Assembly (NCBI RefSeq): GCF_001665535.1
Contig: NZ_LZSQ01000007.1
Location: 1-64,000, forward strand
DNA length: 64,000 bases
Source of the DNA: Mycobacterium sp. 852002-51961_SCH5331710
Lineage (GTDB): Bacteria; Actinomycetota; Actinomycetes; Mycobacteriales; Mycobacteriaceae
Direction of reading: 5' to 3'
Shown: positions 45,059-53,882 of the stretch, one piece after another
How positions within the stretch are numbered: the first letter of the stretch is position 1
How the letters are laid out: each line of letters starts with the position of its first letter
Made by a program: the position numbers and the translations under genes
Notes under the pieces: generated by a model
Databases searched by the model: none
Told to the model about the DNA's origin: nothing
What the model saw: the letters and a program-made list of their open reading frames with translations, nothing else

Positions 45059-46642
45059 CTACTGTCGTTCGGGGCTCTCGCCGCCGTTGGACGCGTCGGG
45101 TTCCTCGGGTTCTTCTTCCGAGTCCCCGGTCGATTCCGGCTCCAACGCGACACTGCGTGTGCGCGGGATGATCTCCGTCGGCTGATCCTCGGCCGGACGC
45201 AACTGCACGACGCGGCCCACGGCACGACGAAGCCCCGGCGGGCCTTCCTTGCGGACGAAGTCGCCGATCCGGCCCGCCCGGAAACGCAGTGGAGAGCCGA
45301 TGAACTCACCCAGCACCACCCCACTGCCGAGGGCCAGCGCGATGGCGATCGCCGACATCATCTGCCGTATCCCGTTGTCGAAGTTGCCGTCGACGGCGAA
45401 GGAGAACACCGCGCGGAACACCGCCAGGCCGGGCAGCATCGGCATGATGCCCGCGGTCGCCGTCACCAAGGCGGGCGCTTGTCTACGGATCGAGATCAGC
45501 GTGGCGACGAGGCCGACTCCCACCGCGGCCACGCCGCTGGCGAAGACCTGACCGAATCCCGCGTTGCCCAGCGCGATCAGCACCGCCTCGGCGAGCCCGG
45601 CAACCAGCCCGGCGGTGAGGATGGCCCGCAACGGCGCGTAGCTCGCCACGGTCAGGCAGGCGCCCGCCAACCCCGCGCCGAACACCGCAAGCGAGATCTG
45701 CACCGCTCCGCTCGGCGCGATGAACGACTCGGTCGCGTCGACGTGCAGTGAGATCGTGACGCCGGCGATCTGGGCGATCTGCAGTCCCGCGAGGATGCCC
45801 ACCACGATCCCCGACGTCAGCAGCACCGCTTCCCCGAGACGTGCGAGTGAGGTCAGCATGTAGCCGGTCACCGCATCCTGCATCGCGCCGACGAACGTCA
45901 ACCCGGACAACAACATCACGATGCCGGTGGCCACCATGACCGTCGGCCCGAGGTCGGCGTAGAGGAAGGCGGCCACGGCGACCGAGGTCGCGATCGCCGC
46001 ACCCGCGGCGTGCTGGAAGAAGAACGGCGTGCCGATGCGGTTCAACCGTCGGCCCACCTGGTCGATGACCCCCGACGTCACCGCGGCCAGGATGCAGGTC
46101 AACCAGCCACCGCCGAGCAGCATCGCAATGCCCAGCGCGAAACCGGCCCACCCCGCGGTCGCCAGCCACCGCGGATAAGGGTGCGGGCGTTCGGTCAACT
46201 CGTCCATCGCGTCGTGCGCCTGGTCGACGGTCACACCGCCCGAGGTGATCCGCTGCACCAGCTGGTCGAGTTCCCCGAGTCGCGTGTAGTCCGTCGAGCG
46301 GTTGTGAACGGCTCGGACGATCGTGACGGGTGGGCTGTCAGCGGTCGGCAGCGCGGACACGATGACGGTGGTGACGAAGATGTCGACGACGCAGTCGGCC
46401 AGCCGGTACGCCTGGGCGACGTCCTGGGCGGTCGCGACGACGTCGGCGGTACCCGATCCGGAGGACAGCATCACCTCGGCGAGGCGGATGGTCAGGTCGA
46501 GCACCTTGCGGGTGTGCAGATCGCCCATTCCGTCGGAACGCCGGCGCCGCTGACCCGCAATGGGTGCGGGGTCGCGCGGGCCGCGCAGCGCGCTTCGCAG
46601 GCTACGGCGGACGCGACCGCCTGGCGTTCGATCTAGCGGCAT
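45059..46642 (-). CDS. threonine/serine exporter (ThrE/DUF1212 family)
   Basis: A 527-aa membrane protein: a cytoplasmic/periplasmic N-terminal ThrE domain (about residues 40-190, with LRLAEVMLSSGSGTADV pattern) followed by roughly ten hydrophobic segments in two halves, and a charged acidic C-terminal tail. ThrE-type proteins export threonine and serine. ATG 46642; its start overlaps the stop of the upstream membrane protein gene by 10 bases, so the two are co-transcribed. Confidence 0.88.
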   Translation of the reverse strand: MPLDRTPGGRVRRSLRSALRGPRDPAPIAGQRRRRSDGMGDLHTRKVLDLTIRLAEVMLSSGSGTADVVATAQDVAQAYRLADCVVDIFVTTVIVSALPTADSPPVTIVRAVHNRSTDYTRLGELDQLVQRITSGGVTVDQAHDAMDELTERPHPYPRWLATAGWAGFALGIAMLLGGGWLTCILAAVTSGVIDQVGRRLNRIGTPFFFQHAAGAAIATSVAVAAFLYADLGPTVMVATGIVMLLSGLTFVGAMQDAVTGYMLTSLARLGEAVLLTSGIVVGILAGLQIAQIAGVTISLHVDATESFIAPSGAVQISLAVFGAGLAGACLTVASYAPLRAILTAGLVAGLAEAVLIALGNAGFGQVFASGVAAVGVGLVATLISIRRQAPALVTATAGIMPMLPGLAVFRAVFSFAVDGNFDNGIRQMMSAIAIALALGSGVVLGEFIGSPLRFRAGRIGDFVRKEGPPGLRRAVGRVVQLRPAEDQPTEIIPRTRSVALEPESTGDSEEEPEEPDASNGGESPERQ

Positions 46643-47151
46643 CGAGGTGAACGATACTGACGTGCGCGCACAGTGGCCCAGGCGGCTAATCCCGCTGCGG
46701 CGCCCGACAAGATGTGCCACGCGCCGTGGTACTGCCACACGCTTTCGGGCCGGCACAGCGGTGAGCCCGTGCGTCCGGCGGCATACGCGGCGAGCCCGAG
46801 CGCGAAGCTCGCGGCCGCGACGACCACAACCGTCCGCCGCCGTCGCGCGCCTCGGATGAGCGCGACCACGCATGCCGCAGCCAAGACTGCGATGGGCCAA
46901 TCGTGGACCGGCCCTGCCCAGGCCGGCTGAGGACCGTGATAGACGAAGCTGCCGAAACCGACGACGACCAGTGCGGCTCCCACGGCCCCGGCCGCCAGTG
47001 CACGCCCCCGGAGCGCCCAGCACAGCGCGGCAAGTCCCGCGCCGACGTACATCAGGCTGGTGAGCGCGAGCACGGGCTGGGCCAGGAACGCGTCACCGAT
47101 GCGCTCGCAGTCCGAGCCCCCTATCGCCGCGGCGGCGGTCCAGTCCTGCAT
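46633..47151 (-). CDS. membrane protein, possibly CREST/ceramidase-like
   Basis: A 172-aa protein with five or six hydrophobic segments. His residues in FVYHGPQPAWAGPVHDWPI and YHGAWHILSG lie where CREST-superfamily (alkaline ceramidase-like) membrane hydrolases place metal-binding residues, but similarity is only at the level of motif spacing. ATG 47151; an in-frame GTG 51 bases upstream is also possible. Coupled with the ThrE-type exporter downstream. Confidence 0.65.
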   Translation of the reverse strand: MQDWTAAAAIGGSDCERIGDAFLAQPVLALTSLMYVGAGLAALCWALRGRALAAGAVGAALVVVGFGSFVYHGPQPAWAGPVHDWPIAVLAAACVVALIRGARRRRTVVVVAAASFALGLAAYAAGRTGSPLCRPESVWQYHGAWHILSGAAAGLAAWATVRARQYRSPRCR

Positions 47152-47236
47152 GCCAACCCACGATAGCGGCGCGAGGCGATACCGCGCGTATTCGACTGTC
47201 ACACAGCGATATCGGAGGATCGGCCCTGCGTCCGAG

Positions 47237-47286
47237 GTGGCAAAGACTGTTGGCTAGATTCCGTCGGTCATTGTCTCTTTTGCCAC
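47237..47286. promoter_or_regulatory. inverted repeat in divergent promoter
   Basis: GTGGCAAA (47237-47244) and TTTGCCAC (47279-47286) form a perfect eight-base inverted repeat 34 bases apart, 37 bases upstream of the HD-domain gene. Possible looped operator; no regulator is adjacent. Confidence 0.3.
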
Positions 47287-47322
47287 TAGCCGGGTGCGGT
47301 TGCGCCGGGCACTGTGAGAGGT

Positions 47323-48030
47323 ATGGGCAATGAAGAATCGGCCACGCTGGCCGACATCGAACCCCTTGCCGGTGGGTGGAATCTCCCCGACTCGCAGATC
47401 TGCTCGGCGGCAATGCGATTCGTATCCGAGGTGTCTCCGGAATTCGTCGTCAACCACTGTGTCCGCAGTTACCTGTTCGCGCGGGAGATCGCGGCGGCGC
47501 AAGGGGTGCGCAGCGGCGCGCACTACGACGACGAACTCGTCTTCCTCGCCTGCGTCCTGCACGACCTCGGCGTCACCGGCGTCGGCGGAGGGGATCAGAG
47601 GTTCGAGGTCGATGGCGCCGACGCGGCCGCGGACTTCCTTCGCCGGCACGGCCTTTCGGGGCAGGGGATCGTCACGGTGTGGCAGGCCATCGCCCTACAC
47701 ACGAGCGTCGGGCTGGCACACCGGTTCGGGCCCGAGCAAGCGGTGACGTTCAGCGGTATCGCCCTCGACATCAACGGCATGGACAAGCATCTGCTCTCCC
47801 CTGGTTTCGCCGACCGCGTTCACGCCGCGTGGCCGCGCCACGATCTCGGGTACGCGATCGCCGACGCCATCGTCCGCGATGTGCGCGACAACCCGATGAA
47901 GGCTCCACCGTTGTCGTTTCCCGCCCATCTTCACGAATTGATCACCGGGTCGGCGATCACGTTCTTCGATCTGTTGGATGGTTCCGGGTGGGGCGACCGA
48001 CCGCTGCGCACCGGCGCAGTCCCCCAGTGA
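47323..48030 (+). CDS. HD-domain protein (cyanamide hydratase/phosphohydrolase-like)
   Basis: A 235-aa HD-fold protein with metal-ligand positions His45 (VVNHCVRSYLFA), His80-Asp81 (CVLHDLG), and later ALHTS and DINGMDKH. This pattern resembles the HD proteins related to cyanamide hydratase rather than nucleotide phosphatases. ATG 47323. It overlaps the next gene by a GTGA, suggesting joint function with the DJ-1/PfpI protein. Confidence 0.8.
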   Translation: MGNEESATLADIEPLAGGWNLPDSQICSAAMRFVSEVSPEFVVNHCVRSYLFAREIAAAQGVRSGAHYDDELVFLACVLHDLGVTGVGGGDQRFEVDGADAAADFLRRHGLSGQGIVTVWQAIALHTSVGLAHRFGPEQAVTFSGIALDINGMDKHLLSPGFADRVHAAWPRHDLGYAIADAIVRDVRDNPMKAPPLSFPAHLHELITGSAITFFDLLDGSGWGDRPLRTGAVPQ

Positions 48031-48689
48031 CGCCGATGCACGCGCAGATCCTATTGTTCGACGGCTTCGACCCGCTTGACGCGATCGCCCCGTTCGAAGT
48101 GCTCGTCGCGGGTAGCGACTTCGTCGGCGGTGAACTCGACGTCGAGTTCGTCTCGGCGGAAGGCCCGCGGTCGGTGGTCAGCGGTTCGCGCGGGATGGTC
48201 CTGAACGCCACCGGCCGACTCGATCCCACCAAGCCGGGGTACGTGATCGTCCCCGGCGCATCGGGACCGCTCGACGGCGACCCGGACGAGGTTGCCACCA
48301 TTCCCGTTCTGCTAGCCCGCTTCGGCGATACCGCGGCCGTGCCATTGATGCGCGAAGCCTTCGCCAACCCGGACGTCACCGTCGCGACCGTTTGCGGGGG
48401 GTCACTCGCGCTGGCGATGGCCGGTCTCATCGATGGTCGCCACGCCAACACCCACCACCTCGGTGTGGACGTTCTCGAAGCGACGGGCGCAATTCCGGTG
48501 TCGGCCAGGGTTGTCGACGACGGTGACCTGGTGAGCGCCGGCGGGGTCACGTCCGGTTTGGACCTGGCTTTGCATCTGCTTGATCGAAGCTACGGTCCGC
48601 GGATCGCGCTCGCCGTCGAGGAACTGTTCGCCTACGAGCGACGCGGTACCGTGTGGACCGACACCGGCCGCGAAGTGTCGGGCGCATGA
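48027..48689 (+). CDS. DJ-1/PfpI-family protein (class I GATase-like)
   Basis: A 220-aa DJ-1/PfpI protein: Glu24 (DAIAPFEVL) and nucleophile Cys123 in VATVCGGSLALA, then NTHHLG. Family members are isonitrile hydratases, glyoxalase III-like enzymes or the N-terminal domain of AraC regulators; with no HTH and the HD gene next to it, an isonitrile/nitrile-type hydratase is plausible. GTG 48027 overlaps the HD stop; ATG 48036 is an alternative. Confidence 0.82.
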   Translation: MTPMHAQILLFDGFDPLDAIAPFEVLVAGSDFVGGELDVEFVSAEGPRSVVSGSRGMVLNATGRLDPTKPGYVIVPGASGPLDGDPDEVATIPVLLARFGDTAAVPLMREAFANPDVTVATVCGGSLALAMAGLIDGRHANTHHLGVDVLEATGAIPVSARVVDDGDLVSAGGVTSGLDLALHLLDRSYGPRIALAVEELFAYERRGTVWTDTGREVSGA

Positions 48690-48997
48690 GCGTGGTCGGC
48701 GACTGGGACGTCAGTATCAAGACGCCGGTCGGCACCCTGCACGTCGTGTACAGCTTCACCAACCAGGCCGGTGGGATCAGCGGCACCGCGGCGAGTAATG
48801 CCGAGAGCGTGCCGCTGGTCGACATCGCCGTCGTCGAAGACCTTGAGGGGCAACGGGTCACGTGGCGGCAGACGGTGACCAAACCGATGAGGCTCAAGCT
48901 CGACTTCGATGTTCACGTGCGTGGTGACCGGATGAGCGGCCATTCCCGTGCCGGACGGCTGCCTCGGTCGACGGTGTCCGGGGTGCGACGCGTCTGA
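48686..48997 (+). CDS. small conserved protein of unknown function
   Basis: A 103-aa protein beginning MSVVGDWDVSIKTPVGTLHV with alternating beta-type residues (VVYSFTNQAGGISGTA, RLKLDFDVHVRGDRMSG), suggesting a small lipocalin-like beta-barrel. ATG 48686 overlaps the stop of the DJ-1/PfpI gene (ATGA), so it is the third member of this operon. Confidence 0.65.
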   Translation: MSVVGDWDVSIKTPVGTLHVVYSFTNQAGGISGTAASNAESVPLVDIAVVEDLEGQRVTWRQTVTKPMRLKLDFDVHVRGDRMSGHSRAGRLPRSTVSGVRRV

Positions 48998-49008
48998 CAG
49001 GCGAAGGG

Positions 49009-49308
49009 TCACTCGTCGTCTGGCGACGCGACCGGTGCCTCCCACCGTCGGCGCCGCTGTTCGCCGGTCTGCTCCCACCACGGCGGTGTGCCTCGCTCAC
49101 CGAGGGCGACCTTGGCCGCCTCCACACCGGCGCGCGCCGCCTGCTCGCCGTCAGTTCCTTTGGTGCGGCGCACTTCTCGGCGCCATGCCATCAGTATTCG
49201 CGTCAACTCCGCGCGTCGGTCCTCGGGTATGGCGGGATCGGTGGCGCGCCACCGGCGGCCGTTGACGACGATGAAGTGGCCGTCATCGGTCAGTTGCGGC
49301 TCACCCAT
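49009..49308 (-). CDS. small conserved protein of unknown function
   Basis: A 99-aa basic protein: HFIVVNGRRWRATDPAIPED then a helical RAELTRILMAWRREVRRTK and LGERGTPPWWEQ. The order and the NGRRWRATDPAIPE motif recur in a family of short actinobacterial proteins of unknown role; DNA or RNA binding is possible from its charge. ATG 49308. Confidence 0.7.
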   Translation of the reverse strand: MGEPQLTDDGHFIVVNGRRWRATDPAIPEDRRAELTRILMAWRREVRRTKGTDGEQAARAGVEAAKVALGERGTPPWWEQTGEQRRRRWEAPVASPDDE

Positions 49309-49329
49309 CGGCCGATACTAGCCGTGTCC

Positions 49330-49737
49330 TCAGGGGCACGGTCCGGCGAGGAACAGCGACCAGCACCAGCCCGGCGGAAGTGGCGGTGTGAAGTTGGGCG
49401 GCGGCGGAGGCGGCGGCGGTGGCGCCTCGCCTTCGAAGATGTTCTGCGCCACGTTGCCCTGCCCGTGGTAGACGTACCAATAGGTGTGGCACACGTTGTT
49501 GTCCCACACCACCGGGTTCACGCGCAGGTTTCCGGTCTGCACGGGCGGATCGCCCGGGCACCAGTGGCACGGTCCCGAGGGATTCGAATTCGGGCATCCG
49601 GGCCAAGCCTGCTCGGGCGCCGGCCCACCGGGCAGCGCCGAAGCGATGCCCGGCACCGACCCGAGACCCGCGCTCGCCAGCGCGAGCGACATCAGTGCCG
49701 CGCCTAAGAATCGCTTCGGCGTACGAGGTGCTTTCAT
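49330..49737 (-). CDS. small secreted Pro-rich Cys-containing protein
   Basis: A 135-aa protein with a signal peptide (cleavage near SALPGG), six Cys in the mature part, a poly-Pro run of nine and an aromatic C-terminus (PPGWCWSLFLAGPCP). ATG 49737 with GAGGA. Likely disulfide-bonded and exported. Unknown function. Confidence 0.7.
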   Translation of the reverse strand: MKAPRTPKRFLGAALMSLALASAGLGSVPGIASALPGGPAPEQAWPGCPNSNPSGPCHWCPGDPPVQTGNLRVNPVVWDNNVCHTYWYVYHGQGNVAQNIFEGEAPPPPPPPPPNFTPPLPPGWCWSLFLAGPCP

Positions 49738-49887
49738 GTTGGGTCCTCTTGCTCAGTATCGGCGCCGACAGGCGTCGTACAGGCAAGTAGACGGAAACCG
49801 GTCGGCTACCGATCCCAACTACGCGGTTTCTCCGGTTATGGGCGGGGGTATCGCTCGGCGAGACGATCACGGACTAGGAGAGAACCG

Positions 49888-50028
49888 ATGAGCTCACCCG
49901 AACAACCGGCCGACGACGCGAACCAGGACGACAGCTCGGAGCAGGGCATTCCGCCGACCGCTCCTGCGTACTCGACGCCGCCGCCCGAGGGCCTGCCCTC
50001 GGCCGACGACAAGGACGGCACCGAGTAA
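49888..50028 (+). CDS. 46-aa acidic small protein
   Basis: A short ORF with AGGAGA (49876-49881) six bases before ATG 49888 and a TAA at 50026. The peptide is acidic and Pro/Ser-rich (SSPEQPADDANQDDSSEQ; then PTAPAYSTPPPEGLPSADD), with strongly GC-rich third positions, consistent with translation. No known domain; a strong hairpin follows its stop. Confidence 0.6.
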   Translation: MSSPEQPADDANQDDSSEQGIPPTAPAYSTPPPEGLPSADDKDGTE

Positions 50029-50040
50029 ACGGGGATGCCG

Positions 50041-50106
50041 CTAGTGTGCATGCAGATCGCAAATCAATACCCCATCAAGGGTTTCAGCGATCTGAACGCA
50101 CACTAG
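50041..50106. terminator. long hairpin between convergent genes
   Basis: The 20-base arms 50041-50060 (CTAGTGTGCATGCAGATCGC) and 50087-50106 pair with only two mismatches around a 26-base loop. It sits between the 46-aa gene and the convergent DUF4383 gene, overlapping the end of the latter. No T-tract follows; a bidirectional, mycobacterial-type terminator is the simplest reading. Confidence 0.55.
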
Positions 50107-50561
50107 CTGCCGTGCAGATCGGCAAGCGAATTCCGCAGACCGCCGTCCATGCGAATCTGGATACCGGCCACCGCCAACATCACCGCGGCGGTCACCAAGT
50201 GCACCACCGCATCGGTGATGTTGTTGGGGAACGTGAACACGTACGCGACCTGGTGCGAGAAGAAGGCCCAAATGCCCGGCAGCGCCCCGGCCACCGCCGC
50301 AGCGAGCAGATATAACACCGACCAGGACTTGCGGAACGCGAAGACCAGCCCCGGTCCGAAAAGGGCGAGCCCGGCGACGGCGTGCCACCCGTTGTAGTCC
50401 ATACCGAAGATCTGCGCGGTCGGCGCGTCCGGGCCTGTCGCGAAGCTCGGCTCGACGATGAACCCGATCACCGCCTGGACAACGTGGAAGGCGGCGATGA
50501 CCACCAGGCCGATCTGGGCGAAACTCCACTTCAGGGATGCATCCTCCGTGTTCGTCGACAT
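50103..50561 (-). CDS. DUF4383 membrane protein
   Basis: A 152-aa protein with four hydrophobic helices and the DUF4383 pattern FGMDYNGWHAVAGLALFGPGLVF and NNITDAVVHLVTAAVML. Function unknown. Start ATG 50561, with GTG 50567 also possible; an inverted repeat TACTAC-N5-GTAGTA sits just upstream of both. Confidence 0.82.
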   Translation of the reverse strand: MSTNTEDASLKWSFAQIGLVVIAAFHVVQAVIGFIVEPSFATGPDAPTAQIFGMDYNGWHAVAGLALFGPGLVFAFRKSWSVLYLLAAAVAGALPGIWAFFSHQVAYVFTFPNNITDAVVHLVTAAVMLAVAGIQIRMDGGLRNSLADLHGS

Positions 50562-50573
50562 TGACACCGCAAA

Positions 50574-50590
50574 TACTACGCTCGGTAGTA
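50574..50590. promoter_or_regulatory. dyad TACTAC-N5-GTAGTA
   Basis: A perfect six-base inverted repeat around GCTCG, lying just before the DUF4383 start and about 70 bases before the MOSC gene at 50660. The placement between divergent genes suggests an operator; BlaI/MecI-type sites have comparable TAC/GTA arms, but the regulator is unknown. Confidence 0.45.
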
Positions 50591-50659
50591 GTCCTTGTTA
50601 AGGGCTCGACCGGAAAATCTCGGGACGCGATGTCCGGCGCCCGTAGATACCCTGTCCGG

Positions 50660-51328
50660 GTGTCTGAAGTGCTGTCGGTCAACATCGCGCGGGTCCGGGT
50701 CAATCCCGATGCGCCATCGAGGAACACGGGCATCGACAAGATCGCCGTGCCGGACCGGGTGGCCGTGCGTGCGCCGGGACCGCTGCGCGGTGGCCTGGGC
50801 AGTGGGCTGGTCGGCGACACCATCGGCCACACGAAGCTGCACGGCGGCGACGACCAAGCGGTCTACGTCTACGCACGAGAAGACCTCGACGAGTGGGAAA
50901 GCCGACTCGAGCGTCCGCTGACCAACGGCATGTTCGGCGAAAACCTCACCACCACAGGCGTTGAGGTGACACGGGCGCGCATCGGCGAACGCTGGCGCGT
51001 GGGCTCCGACGGCCTGTTGCTCGAGGTTTCCGCGCCGCGCACGCCGTGTCGGACATTCGCGGCTTTCCTGCAGATCGACCGTTGGATGAAAACGTTCACC
51101 GCGGCCGCCGAACCCGGTGCGTATCTTCGCGTTATCTCACCCGGAACGGTGGGCGCAGGTGACGAGATCGTCGTCGAGCACCGCCCGGATCACGACGTGA
51201 CCGTCGAGTTGGCTTTCCGCGCAAGGATGTCCGACTCGTCGTTGCTTCCGGAATTGCTCGCCGCCGACGCGTTGTCCGCCGAACTCAAGGGATACGCACG
51301 GCGGCGCCTGGCGGCCAGCGGGAAGTGA
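50660..51328 (+). CDS. MOSC-domain protein (YiiM-like)
   Basis: A 222-aa MOSC protein: LVGDTIGHTKLHGGDDQAVYV, GMFGENLTTTGVEV, and SAPRTPCRTFAAFL with the conserved Cys. Related to the first domain of 38766-40454. Probably binds the molybdenum cofactor or reduces N-hydroxy compounds. GTG 50660. Cytoplasmic. Confidence 0.87.
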   Translation: MSEVLSVNIARVRVNPDAPSRNTGIDKIAVPDRVAVRAPGPLRGGLGSGLVGDTIGHTKLHGGDDQAVYVYAREDLDEWESRLERPLTNGMFGENLTTTGVEVTRARIGERWRVGSDGLLLEVSAPRTPCRTFAAFLQIDRWMKTFTAAAEPGAYLRVISPGTVGAGDEIVVEHRPDHDVTVELAFRARMSDSSLLPELLAADALSAELKGYARRRLAASGK

Positions 51329-51331
51329 CGG

Positions 51332-51577
51332 CTACTGAGGTTCGCCGGTCGGAATGGTGTAGGGCGCCGTGGTGATCGGTGGGACCGCGACCGACGTCTC
51401 CGGAGTCGAGGGTGCCGTCGACTTGGTCGACGTCTCCCCCGTGGTCAACTGCGGTGCCGCGACCGCCGGCGCCCCGGTCGCGGAGTGGGTCTCGGCGTAG
51501 GCCAGCGTCAACCCGCTCGCAAACACGGCCCCGGTGCCGACCATCGCCAACAACAGCTTCAATCGCCTCGAATTCAC
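51332..51577 (-). CDS. small exported protein
   Basis: An 81-aa protein with a short basic N-terminus, hydrophobic segment (LLLAMVGTGAVFASGLTLAY) and a Thr/Pro/Ser-rich tail ending IPTGEPQ. Start GTG 51577 with GGAG upstream. It may be secreted or single-pass. Function unknown; convergent with the MOSC gene, three bases apart. Confidence 0.55.
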   Translation of the reverse strand: MNSRRLKLLLAMVGTGAVFASGLTLAYAETHSATGAPAVAAPQLTTGETSTKSTAPSTPETSVAVPPITTAPYTIPTGEPQ

Positions 51578-51782
51578 GTCTGATCGCTCCACTCGAAATA
51601 TCTCGGCAAACCTGAACGCCGAGCTCTTCTGTTCCAAACGGCGCTGTCATATACGGATTCGACAACCGCCCGCACAACCGGAACATTCCCGCTTCACGTC
51701 GGATTCTCAACTGAATTTCGCCAGGGTGGCGATGTGCGCATCCCACGCGTATCGACAACCGCTCCCGCTCTAGAGTCTTGAC

Positions 51783-52505
51783 GTGGCGAAAACCAGTCCA
51801 GTCGATGACCGGGTGCGGCTCAACGGCGCACACGTCGCGGCCACCGTCGAGCAACTCGAACGTCGCATCGACGCGCGGTTCGGACAGCGTGGCCTGACCA
51901 AGACCGCGCGCGAACTCGGCCAGCTCGTGATGTCGGTCGACGACGAGGCGACCCTGTCCCACGCACGATTGCGCCGCACCACGCTGGCCGCACGCGCCAC
52001 CGGCATCGCCATCGTTGTCGCCGCCCTCATCGCCCTCGGGTACGGCCTGCGCTCGGCGGTTCTCGACGGGTTGGACCGCACCGCCGACTGGGTGCCGCTG
52101 ACCGAAAGCGTGGTCAACGACCTCATCTTCGCCGCGATCGCCGTGGTGTTCTTGTGGGCATTCCCTGAAAGACTCGAGCGCCGTTCCCTGCTCGGACTCT
52201 CGCACCGCTTGCGGTCACTCACCCACGTCATCGATATGCACCAGCTGTCGAAGGATCCCGAGCAGGTCAACCCGAATTACGTACCCACCGCGCAGAGCAC
52301 GCCGCACGGGCTCGACGCCGAGCAGCTCCACCACTACCTCAACTACTGCTCCGAACTGCTGAGCCTGACGGCCAAGACGGCGGCGCTGTGCGCCGAACAC
52401 ACCACCGACGGCGTGGTGCTCGAAACCGTTTCGGACATCGAGAATCTGACCACCCAGCTGTCGAGGAAGATCGGACAGAAGATCTCGTTGTTGCCGCGCG
52501 GTTAG
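51783..52505 (+). CDS. membrane protein of unknown function
   Basis: A 240-aa protein with an N-terminal helical domain (about residues 1-60), two hydrophobic segments (about 74-95 and 118-137) and a C-terminal helical part. GTG 51783. Function unknown; conserved in actinobacteria only by impression of style, so confidence in any role is low. The gap before it (51578-51782) holds no other gene. Confidence 0.6.
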   Translation: MAKTSPVDDRVRLNGAHVAATVEQLERRIDARFGQRGLTKTARELGQLVMSVDDEATLSHARLRRTTLAARATGIAIVVAALIALGYGLRSAVLDGLDRTADWVPLTESVVNDLIFAAIAVVFLWAFPERLERRSLLGLSHRLRSLTHVIDMHQLSKDPEQVNPNYVPTAQSTPHGLDAEQLHHYLNYCSELLSLTAKTAALCAEHTTDGVVLETVSDIENLTTQLSRKIGQKISLLPRG

Positions 52506-52524
52506 TCGCGCGCCTTCGGATCGC

Positions 52525-52562
52525 GCCACCCCTCCCAGAACAGGCCACCCCTCCCAGAACAG
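52525..52562. repeat. exact 19-base tandem repeat (two copies)
   Basis: GCCACCCCTCCCAGAACAG occurs at 52525-52543 and again at 52544-52562 with no spacer, a perfect tandem duplication just after the stop of the membrane protein gene. A copy-number-variable tract is likely. Confidence 0.7.
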
Positions 52563-52730
52563 AAGGTGCGACCGAGCACGAGGACACTGGCGCCTGTGCG
52601 GGTCGCCTGCCACGCCGCCGCCGATCCGGCCGGCCCGCCCCCGGGACCACCATTACGGAACAGTGACGCACCCCACGCCCGGTAACGGGGCCGCCGCCGA
52701 TGCCGACATATCCCTCAGCAGCGGCTACGC

Positions 52731-52759
52731 GCGGCAGGTGTTCCCGACGCGGCAGGTGT
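52731..52759. repeat. 11-base direct repeat upstream of antigen 85 gene
   Basis: GCGGCAGGTGT is repeated at 52731-52741 and 52749-52759, 18 bases apart, about 100 bases before the antigen 85 gene. It may be a regulator site or a simple duplication. Confidence 0.4.
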
Positions 52760-52776
52760 GAAGCATCCGCACCTGA

Positions 52777-53817
<1,041 letters not shown>

Positions 53818-53829
53818 GGTCCTGACGCC

Positions 53830-53860
53830 ACTGGGCGACCGCCTCGTGCGGTCGCCCAGT
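53830..53860. terminator. strong hairpin terminator after antigen 85 gene
   Basis: A perfect 13-base stem, ACTGGGCGACCGC (53830-53842) and its complement (53848-53860), with a five-base loop, 13 bases after the stop. No T-tract follows, as in most mycobacterial terminators. Confidence 0.75.
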
Positions 53861-53882
53861 TCGCGTTGGAGACAATCACTGC

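Noticed and set aside
45059..47023. Longer start for the ThrE-type exporter extending 127 codons upstream
   Set aside because: The extension is Arg-rich and antisense-like, covering the coupled membrane gene at 46633-47151; ATG 46642 fits the overlap and the family N-terminus.
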